Shown here piece after piece: positions 1-4,787 of a DNA stretch of 6,206 nucleotides. The notes beneath the pieces were generated by a model. That model did not search any database. It was not told where the DNA came from and worked only from the letters and a program-made list of their open reading frames with translations. The first letter of the stretch is position 1; each line of letters begins with the position of its first letter. The stretch is taken from positions 1 to 6,206 of the forward strand of contig DDPO01000177.1 in the NCBI GenBank assembly GCA_002342225.1, in the 5' to 3' direction. Position numbers and translations under genes: made by a program. Source of the stretch: Bdellovibrionaceae bacterium UBA2466. Lineage in GTDB: Bacteria; Bdellovibrionota; FAC87; UBA2466.

Positions 1-771
1 GCAATCCACAAAATCATCGATACCCTGCAGCCCAAATATAAGAGTGGTCTCGAGGTGAGAAGAGGTAGCGCTGTTATATTAAATAATGGTGAAGAGGCTA
101 AGTGGAGCGAAGTCGTCTATGGAGTGGATTCAGTCGATATATTTGTTGAAAATAAGAAAGTTTCTACTGTTGAGTTGAAATCTCGCAGTGAAATTCAAGA
201 GACTACATTAGCCATTCCAAATTTAAAGAAAGAATGGGGTGACCAGCCTGTCACGTTAGTTGGTAAAAAAGATGGGCAGCAAGTCTTTCGAGTTGTTCGA
301 GATCTCATGTGGCGGGGAGATTATGCTGAGGTTCCGGTAGATGGCTTAAATATCGAACCCGAAACCGACAAGACAGATCCTCTTCACATAGTTACTTTGA
401 AAGGTAAAACTCAGGAAGGTTGGCAGTTTGTCGGGGATAAATTAAGAGTAGGGAAGGGAGACCACTACGAAAACAACCTCCTGACCCGAGCTTTTTTGCC
501 TTTGCAGTTGAAAAAACAAACTGGAAGATTGGTACTAGATATTAGCTTAAAAGCTGAAGACGAGAATGATTCTCTTAGAATTTACTTCTCGAATCCTGAT
601 ACTTTTGAGCGAGTTCATGTTTTTGCGGGTTCGTCTTTGCCTGAGCAAAAAGGTGTCAGTATTCCTCTACCAGAAGAATGGGACCGAGCCGATGTTGTGT
701 TTGAGTTCGAAAGCGATGAGAACTGGAACATGACTGGCCCCGAGATCGCTAATATTAAAATCATTCAGTAA
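1..771 (+). CDS. C-terminal part of a beta-rich, probably extracellular protein of unknown function (5' end outside the window)
   Basis: The reading frame is open from the first base of the window (AIHKIIDTLQPKYKSGLEV...) to the TAA at 769-771, giving 256 visible residues, so the gene very likely begins upstream. A GTG at 55 is a possible start but has no convincing ribosome binding site, and the frame reads well before it. I do not recognise the family. Residues about 30-100 look like an Ig-type beta sandwich (alternating hydrophobic strands around VDIFVENKKV and PVTLVGKKDG). Residues about 136-256 (GWQFVGDKLRVG ... EIANIKIIQ) have the layout of the jelly-roll/MAM-like accessory domains that follow catalytic domains in secreted hydrolases: a GW opening, an ENNLLTRAFLPLQL strand, then a final I-x-N-I-K-I strand. 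No cysteine and no membrane segment is visible. Any catalytic domain would lie upstream. The gene is convergent with the VIT transporter, with 8 bases between the stops. Function is not assigned. Confidence 0.75.
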   Translation, partial: AIHKIIDTLQPKYKSGLEVRRGSAVILNNGEEAKWSEVVYGVDSVDIFVENKKVSTVELKSRSEIQETTLAIPNLKKEWGDQPVTLVGKKDGQQVFRVVRDLMWRGDYAEVPVDGLNIEPETDKTDPLHIVTLKGKTQEGWQFVGDKLRVGKGDHYENNLLTRAFLPLQLKKQTGRLVLDISLKAEDENDSLRIYFSNPDTFERVHVFAGSSLPEQKGVSIPLPEEWDRADVVFEFESDENWNMTGPEIANIKIIQ

Positions 772-779
772 GACTTAGT

Positions 780-1475
780 TTATCCAAAAAGGCTGGCAAT
801 GCCGTAAGCAGCGCCGGCCGCAATCGCTCCAATAGTCAGTGTCTGAAATGCACTTTTCCATGGGGTGGCGACCGTAAATCTTCCTTTCACGTAACCAAAT
901 ACAAAAAGTGAAGCTAACGTAAGAATTACAGAAAGCTCAAGACCTGCTTTGGGTGAACTTGAGAGAAAGTAAGGGGAAAGAGGAATAAGCCCCCCTAAAA
1001 TGTAGGCTATTCCGATGGTGAGAGCACTTTTAAGAGCCCGTCCCGAATCGGGACGCTCAAGACCAAGCTCAAATTTCATCATAAAATCAACCCACCGGTC
1101 TTGGTCGGCTCTTATAGCATTTACTAGGGTAGTCACAGTGGACTCATCTAAATTGTAACTTCTAAAAAGGCTTGCTACTTCTTCCGCTTCAACCTCAGGA
1201 ATCTCTTCTGTCTCCCGAACTTCTCTTTTTCTTTCGGAGTCAAAATGGTGGAGTTCCGTACGAGCTGCCAAGTAACCACCTAAGCCCATCGCGATTGCGC
1301 CAGCTGCAATTTCAGCAAGTCCAGCTGTGACGATGAGCTGGTTGTTGGCGACGGCTCCAGATAGTCCAGCAGCTAGGGCAAAAGGAACGGTGAGACCATC
1401 GGACATTCCTATTACCATGTCTCTCAAGGTTTCCGATGCGTTAAAGTGTTTTTCATCATGCGTATGTGCAATCAT
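780..1475 (-). CDS. VIT1/CCC1-family iron/manganese transporter
   Basis: This is an integral membrane protein of 231 residues, in the size range of bacterial CCC1/VIT1 proteins, which export or sequester Fe(II)/Mn(II) using a proton gradient. TM1 (about 20-42) holds the motif GMSDGLTVPFAL with D26. TM2 (about 47-71) holds E55 and M63, at the positions where plant VIT1 carries its pore acid and methionine. Residues about 75-145 form the cytoplasmic metal-binding region: a glutamate-rich helix (E88, E90, E91, E94, E96, E98, E99) and the helix WVDFMMKFELGLE with the paired methionines M132-M133 and E136. Three further hydrophobic segments follow (about 151-171, 179-197, 208-230), giving the five expected. 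A histidine-bearing N-terminus (HTHDEKH) precedes TM1. I chose ATG 1475 over the TTG at 1493 because an AAGGA site lies five bases before the ATG. The gene faces away from the transglutaminase gene. Iron versus manganese cannot be decided from sequence. Confidence 0.93.
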   Translation of the reverse strand: MIAHTHDEKHFNASETLRDMVIGMSDGLTVPFALAAGLSGAVANNQLIVTAGLAEIAAGAIAMGLGGYLAARTELHHFDSERKREVRETEEIPEVEAEEVASLFRSYNLDESTVTTLVNAIRADQDRWVDFMMKFELGLERPDSGRALKSALTIGIAYILGGLIPLSPYFLSSSPKAGLELSVILTLASLFVFGYVKGRFTVATPWKSAFQTLTIGAIAAGAAYGIASLFG

Positions 1476-1479
1476 AGGG

Positions 1480-1485
1480 TTCCTT
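1480..1485 (-). promoter_or_regulatory. Ribosome binding site that fixes the start of the VIT1/CCC1 gene
   Basis: On the minus strand this reads AAGGAA, with five bases between AAGGA and the ATG whose A is at 1475. The longer reading from TTG 1493 would place this site inside the coding region and adds six residues (MVSRNP) unlike the family's N-termini. The ATG is therefore preferred. Confidence 0.65.
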
Positions 1486-1563
1486 GATACCAAGTTTTGA
1501 ATGTTTTTTAAAGGTCTGAAGATTGCAGCCTAGATGCACCAGTGCTAGATTCCGAGAAGGGTT

Positions 1564-3168
1564 ATGGCAATCAGGGATATTAAAATTTGCGTGGCAGGGT
1601 TACTTTTGGGTTGGGCCTTGCCGGTTTTGGCTGGCGCCGCCCAGCTCTCTACTGAACTCTCGGGCTTAGAAGAAGAAACGGTACAATCCAGAATTGAGAA
1701 ATTCTATCGGAACTTCAACCCCAGAGTAATGATTGAACAAATTCAAAAGTTTGAAGCTCGAACTGGATTTCCATCAAAAAGACAATCTCGCATTGATTTT
1801 CGAAATCATCAGGTCAAACGCCAGTCGAAATTGCGTGGAAAATTAAATTCTTGGTCGAATATTGAACCAAGCGATCGAGTCGAGGATTTAGTTGAAACCT
1901 ATATTCCAAAAGATGAGATTGACCGCAATCTTGATCACTTGCCTGTAAAGGGGGAAGTTTCTGGAGACTACTGGTCTGGTGACTATTGGAGTATGAATTG
2001 GGGCCTAACCTCCTACCGATACAGCACCGGCAAGAAATTTAAATTGTACAAAAACGCCATTGAAGCCTATCTCCAGCCTGACGAATGGATTGAACGTTTG
2101 GGAAAAACTAATTTGACGGAACTTGCAAGAGAAGTTGAGCTTTGGTCTCCTGCGGAGAAGTATGATCTGTTAGTAGGTGATAACAAATTTACTTTAACTC
2201 GTGAGCAAAAAAGTGAAGGGGCAGATTTTGTTCAATCTGACGGAAAAGTTGAAGATTGGTTTGGTATTTGCGACGGTTGGTCTCCCGCCTCTATTTTCGT
2301 GCCTGCTCCTAAGAAGATTGTGAAAACAAAAGCTCTGGGTGGGGTCGAGATTACATGGTTACCTGATGATATTCGAGCTCTAGCGAGTCTTGCTTGGACC
2401 AACGGGGATTATAGTCACAATCTCGTGGGGCGCAGATGCGATACCATCAATCCTAAAACTTATAAAAATGGTCGAATTTCGGAAACTGAATGTGCCGATA
2501 GCAATCCAGCCACCTTTCACTTAGCGCTCACTCATATGATCGGACTCAACAAAACTCCTTTTATCATGGATGCAACCTTTGATGCTGAAGTGTGGAATCA
2601 GCCGGTGTTGGCTTATGAGATCAAATATTTTAATCCTCGATATCCCAAACAAAAAAGCAGCAATTTTAGGGATGTTCTTGTCCCTTATGATGAGCACTTC
2701 AAGAGAAAGGATCGTTTTCAAAAACCCCTTACTCGAGGTTATCGAAAACAAAACAAGTACTTTGATGGGGGAGTAACAGCTATCGTCGGAGTACAGGCAA
2801 CCGTAGTTTACTTGGTTGAATATCAAGCCGAGTTTCATCTTCAGCCGCATGAAAATATAACTGAGAGAGTTACTTATACTTATGATCTTGAGCTACATGA
2901 TAAAAATGGAGCTTTAATTCCAATGGGCGGAGAGTGGCACGAAAATACCCACCCCGATTTCTTTTGGGTCCCTAAAAAAGATACAGTCGCTACAGCAAAA
3001 TGGGATTTAAAAATGCCCGAGCTCAATATTCAGGCCGAACCCAACGATGCACTGACGTCAGTGGCCAGACAATCATCTAAAGAGGGCTATCCACTATGCT
3101 CTGTCGTTGAGGCGTTAGTGAAAGAGTCTAGCGAAAGTACACTTTACCGTTGTCGACGAGAGAATTAG
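1564..3168 (+). CDS. Secreted transglutaminase of the Phytophthora GP42 / Pep-13 'elicitor' family
   Basis: This 534-residue protein has a Sec signal peptide at 1-25 or so (hydrophobic CVAGLLLGWALPVLAG, AxA-type cleavage near A25; no lipobox). Residues about 27-130 are charged and helical and could be a propeptide. The core starts at the tandem WSGDYW repeat (133-142) followed by SMNWGLTSYRYS. DWFGICDGWSPASIF gives C236, placed like the catalytic cysteine of a papain-like fold. ATFHLALTHMIG gives H319 (H324 nearby) and FIMDATFDAEVWNQPV gives D336/D340 followed by VWNQPV (343-348). VWNQPV is identical to the first six residues of Pep-13, the surface peptide of GP42 that plants recognise. GGEWHENTHPDFFWVP (455-470) matches, as I recall the family, its C-terminal signature. 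C292/C310 and C512/C530 could form disulfides. The predicted activity is protein cross-linking by Gln-Lys transamidation outside the cytoplasm; the catalytic triad is my inference. The start is the only one available (an in-frame TAG lies at 1546), though its Shine-Dalgarno is weak (GAG at 1554 or a too-close AAGGG). The stop overlaps the ene-reductase stop by 4 bases. Confidence 0.88.
   Translation: MAIRDIKICVAGLLLGWALPVLAGAAQLSTELSGLEEETVQSRIEKFYRNFNPRVMIEQIQKFEARTGFPSKRQSRIDFRNHQVKRQSKLRGKLNSWSNIEPSDRVEDLVETYIPKDEIDRNLDHLPVKGEVSGDYWSGDYWSMNWGLTSYRYSTGKKFKLYKNAIEAYLQPDEWIERLGKTNLTELAREVELWSPAEKYDLLVGDNKFTLTREQKSEGADFVQSDGKVEDWFGICDGWSPASIFVPAPKKIVKTKALGGVEITWLPDDIRALASLAWTNGDYSHNLVGRRCDTINPKTYKNGRISETECADSNPATFHLALTHMIGLNKTPFIMDATFDAEVWNQPVLAYEIKYFNPRYPKQKSSNFRDVLVPYDEHFKRKDRFQKPLTRGYRKQNKYFDGGVTAIVGVQATVVYLVEYQAEFHLQPHENITERVTYTYDLELHDKNGALIPMGGEWHENTHPDFFWVPKKDTVATAKWDLKMPELNIQAEPNDALTSVARQSSKEGYPLCSVVEALVKESSESTLYRCRREN
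1960..1989 (+). repeat. Tandem 15-bp duplication encoding SGDYW-SGDYW
   Basis: Two adjacent five-codon units both encode Ser-Gly-Asp-Tyr-Trp (residues 133-137 and 138-142). They differ at two synonymous third positions (GGA/GGT and TAC/TAT), so the copies are not brand new. The unit sits at the front edge of the transglutaminase core, just before SMNWGLTSYRYS. Confidence 0.85.
2590..2607 (+). other. Pep-13-like motif VWNQPV within the transglutaminase
   Basis: These six codons encode V343-W344-N345-Q346-P347-V348. Pep-13 of Phytophthora GP42 begins with the same six residues, and its Trp at position 2 and Pro at position 5 are known to be essential for plant recognition and for enzyme activity. 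Both are present. The following residues (LAYEIKYFN) diverge from the rest of Pep-13 (RGFKVYE), although an aromatic-x-hydrophobic pattern persists. Confidence 0.85.
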
Positions 3169-4232
3169 AATCCTCTTAAATATTGTGGGGGTATTAATCC
3201 TGCTTCGACCCGATTCAAGTATTGAGCTGCTTGGATAGGCCAATAAGGATTTCGGAGTAATTCTCGAGCGAGCAGAACCATATCCGCTTGCTCTTTATAG
3301 ATCAAATTGTTAGCAGCTTTGGGCTCAGTAATTAGACCAACAGCAGCAGTATCTATATTGGCCTTTTTCTTAATTTCCTCAGCTAGAGGAACTTGAAAAT
3401 GTTTTTTGACAGGGATTTTGATGTTCGGAGCAATCCCACCCGAACTGCAATCGACAAGATCGACTCCCAGTTTTTTTAACTCCATTGAAAGGAAAATCGA
3501 ATCGGTAATGGTCCATCCTCGATCGTCCCAATCCGTGCAAGAAATTCGGACAAATAGAGGGAGATTTAAAGGCCATTCAGTTTTTACAGCTTCCACGATT
3601 TCTAGAAGAAATCGAATGCGATTATCAAAAGAACCGCCATAGCAATCGATGCGATGATTGGAAATAGGAGAAAGAAAACTATGGATTAAATAGCCATGGG
3701 CCGCGTGAATTTCTAGAATCTGAAAACCAGCTTCCAAACTTCTTTTTGCAGCTAGTTTAAAATCATTCGCGACTTTCAATATCTCATCATGAGAAAGAGC
3801 GTGGGGAGTGGCGTAATCATCACCAAAAGGTACTGCCGAAGGGCCTACGATTTGCCAGCCACCCTCGTCCGACTTCAAAGATTTTTCTAAAACCCAAGGT
3901 ACTCCTCGGCTTGCTTTTCGTCCCGCATGTGCGATTTGAATAGCGGGAACTGAACCTTGGCTTCTGATAAAGTCGGTAATTTGTTTTAGCTTAGGGATGT
4001 GGGAATTTAAGTAAATGCCATTATCTTGAGGCGTAATTCTCCCCTCAGGACTAACTGCAGTGGCTTCCATCATCACCATCCCTGCCCCACCTGTGGCTCG
4101 GGTACCCAAATGAACCAAATGCCAATCACTAGCGTGCCCATTTTCCGAGGAGTACTGGCACATGGGTGAAACCCCAATTCGATTTTTCATAGTGACAGAT
4201 TTAATAGTGTAGGGATCAAATAACTGGGGCAT
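3165..4232 (-). CDS. FMN-dependent ene-reductase (NADH:flavin oxidoreductase), Old Yellow Enzyme family, YqjM/XenA class
   Basis: This 355-residue cytosolic TIM-barrel flavoprotein would reduce activated C=C bonds of enals, enones, maleimides or nitro compounds with NAD(P)H and tightly bound FMN. In order: the LFDPYTIKSVTMKNRIGVSPMCQYSS opening is split by the family's redox-tuning C25 and by Y27; DWHLVHLGTRATGGAG; Q99 and the IQIAHAGRKAS segment with K106; then the substrate-binding pair H176/H179 followed by Y181 in EIHAAHGYLIHSF. The YGGSFDNRIRF signature is at 198-208. R229 (FVRIS), the AVGLIT turn and LLARELLRNPYWP form the FMN phosphate site. The C25/Y27 pair and the His-His pair place it in the thermophilic-like/YqjM-XenA class rather than the classical His-Asn OYEs. 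Length is between YqjM (about 338) and XenA (about 363). The start at 4232 is supported by GGAGG seven bases upstream. The physiological substrate is unknown, and no neighbour suggests one. Confidence 0.95.
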   Translation of the reverse strand: MPQLFDPYTIKSVTMKNRIGVSPMCQYSSENGHASDWHLVHLGTRATGGAGMVMMEATAVSPEGRITPQDNGIYLNSHIPKLKQITDFIRSQGSVPAIQIAHAGRKASRGVPWVLEKSLKSDEGGWQIVGPSAVPFGDDYATPHALSHDEILKVANDFKLAAKRSLEAGFQILEIHAAHGYLIHSFLSPISNHRIDCYGGSFDNRIRFLLEIVEAVKTEWPLNLPLFVRISCTDWDDRGWTITDSIFLSMELKKLGVDLVDCSSGGIAPNIKIPVKKHFQVPLAEEIKKKANIDTAAVGLITEPKAANNLIYKEQADMVLLARELLRNPYWPIQAAQYLNRVEAGLIPPQYLRGF

Positions 4233-4239
4233 TGAGATT

Positions 4240-4244
4240 CCTCC
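4240..4244 (-). promoter_or_regulatory. Strong Shine-Dalgarno for the ene-reductase
   Basis: On the minus strand this is GGAGG, with seven bases before the ATG at 4232. It is the strongest ribosome binding site in the window and fixes the start, which also agrees with the usual MxxLFxPY opening of the family. Confidence 0.8.
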
Positions 4245-4283
4245 GAATGGCAGTTTCCCACGTTTTGATAGAAGGTCAATAGC

Positions 4284-4311
4284 TTGGATTTGGTAGCAAA
4301 GCTGCTACAAT
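4284..4311 (+). promoter_or_regulatory. Candidate sigma-70 promoter of the cytosine deaminase gene
   Basis: A TTGGAT hexamer (4284-4289) and a TACAAT hexamer (4306-4311) are separated by 16 bases. Each is close to the vegetative consensus. Transcription would start near 4318, giving a leader of about 24 bases that contains the AGGAG site. This is pattern matching only. Confidence 0.4.
4293..4308. repeat. Inverted repeat GTAGC-N6-GCTAC overlapping the candidate -10 box
   Basis: Two 5-base arms (4293-4297 and 4304-4308) flank AAAGCT. The right arm overlaps the first bases of the TACAAT box, a position where a dimeric repressor could block transcription. An arm of five bases can arise by chance, so this is only a possible operator for the deaminase gene, or for the divergent ene-reductase gene. 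Confidence 0.3.
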
Positions 4312-4330
4312 TTCTTAAAAGTTTTGAAAT

Positions 4331-4335
4331 AGGAG
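4331..4335 (+). promoter_or_regulatory. Ribosome binding site of the cytosine deaminase gene
   Basis: AGGAG lies six bases before the ATG at 4342. This supports that start, which also agrees with the family N-terminus running directly into the first helix. Confidence 0.75.
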
Positions 4336-4341
4336 ATTTTC

Positions 4342-4779
4342 ATGGATCCATTTTTAAAAGCAGCAATAGAAGAAGCTGAACTAGGACTCAAAGAAGGAGG
4401 AATTCCCATTGGTTCGGTGTTGGTAATCGGAAATAAAATAGTGGGTCGAGGGCATAATCGAAGAGTTCAGAAAGGGAGTGCCATTCTTCATGCAGAGATG
4501 GATTGCTTGGAAAACGCCGGTCGCCTGAAAGCAAAAGATTATCAGAAGGCAATACTTTACTCCACACTGTCTCCGTGTGACATGTGTAGCGGTACTGCAC
4601 TTCTTTATAAAATTCCAAGGATTGTTATAGGAGAGAACAAGACTTTTCAGGGGCCTGAGTCTTATACACGTAGTCGCGGAATTCAGCTTGAGATTTTGCA
4701 AGACAAAAGATGTATTGAAATCATGGAGAAGTTTATCAAGGAACGTCCCGAGCTATGGAATGAGGATATCGGAGTTTAG
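4342..4779 (+). CDS. Zinc-dependent cytosine deaminase of the yeast Fcy1 type
   Basis: This 145-residue cytosolic enzyme of the cytidine deaminase fold is predicted to hydrolyse cytosine to uracil and ammonia (EC 3.5.4.1). The zinc site is HAE (H50, with catalytic proton shuttle E52) and PCDMC (C79, C82). Resemblance to yeast Fcy1 is high along the whole chain: GLKEGGIPIGSVL, GRGHNRRVQKGSAILHAE, LENAGRL, LYSTLSPCDMCSG, IPRIVIGENKTF, RC-IMEKFIKERPELWNEDIG. N39 corresponds to the yeast Asn that contacts the base. The C-terminal W139 and D142 of the WxEDIG tail correspond to yeast W152 and D155, which close over and bind the pyrimidine. TadA and guanine deaminases lack this tail, so cytosine is the best substrate call. 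It is unrelated to the amidohydrolase CodA of E. coli. The partner gene is the convergent NCS1 permease, sharing a 4-base stop overlap. Possible transfer between bacteria and fungi cannot be judged here. Confidence 0.92.
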   Translation: MDPFLKAAIEEAELGLKEGGIPIGSVLVIGNKIVGRGHNRRVQKGSAILHAEMDCLENAGRLKAKDYQKAILYSTLSPCDMCSGTALLYKIPRIVIGENKTFQGPESYTRSRGIQLEILQDKRCIEIMEKFIKERPELWNEDIGV

Positions 4780-4787
4780 GAACTCTG
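4770..4787. other. Hairpin centred on the overlapping stop codons of the deaminase and permease genes
   Basis: The arms CGGAGTT (4770-4776) and AACTCTG (4781-4787) pair over seven positions, one of them G-T, around a TAGG loop that contains the deaminase stop codon. No T-run follows on either strand, so it is not a classical intrinsic terminator. It could act as a weak bidirectional 3'-end structure. Confidence 0.35.

Noticed and set aside
813..822. GC-rich palindromic stretch (GCCGGC) near the 3' end of the VIT1/CCC1 gene as a terminator
   Set aside because: It lies inside codons for small residues (Ala/Gly) of the last membrane helix and is not followed by a T-run.
1476..1493. Longer VIT1/CCC1 reading starting at TTG 1493 (adds MVSRNP)
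   Set aside because: The AAGGA ribosome binding site five bases before ATG 1475 would fall inside the coding region, and nothing supports the added residues.
1484..1512. Alternative promoter-like TTGATA-17-TTTAAA for the transglutaminase gene
   Set aside because: Spacing is good and the leader length plausible, but the TTTAAA box is weak and the region is AT-rich, so chance is likely. Not listed as a feature.
1523..1551. Promoter-like TTGCAG-17-TAGATT with an extended -10 TG upstream of the transglutaminase gene
   Set aside because: Transcription would begin about six bases before the ATG, leaving no room for a ribosome binding site, so it is a poor candidate.
2521..2850. Open frame of about 109 codons on the minus strand inside the transglutaminase gene
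   Set aside because: It lies wholly within a recognised gene, has no ribosome binding site and its protein shows no family resemblance.
3158..3177. Possible terminator hairpin at the transglutaminase/ene-reductase junction
   Set aside because: Only about four base pairs can form around a ten-base loop and no T-run follows.
4381..4701. Open frame on the minus strand inside the cytosine deaminase gene
   Set aside because: It is antisense to a strongly conserved enzyme and has no coding signature of its own.
4342..4779. Reading the deaminase as TadA (tRNA adenosine deaminase) or guanine deaminase
   Set aside because: The overall resemblance and the C-terminal WxEDIG tail fit yeast cytosine deaminase, and the typical TadA C-terminal features are missing.
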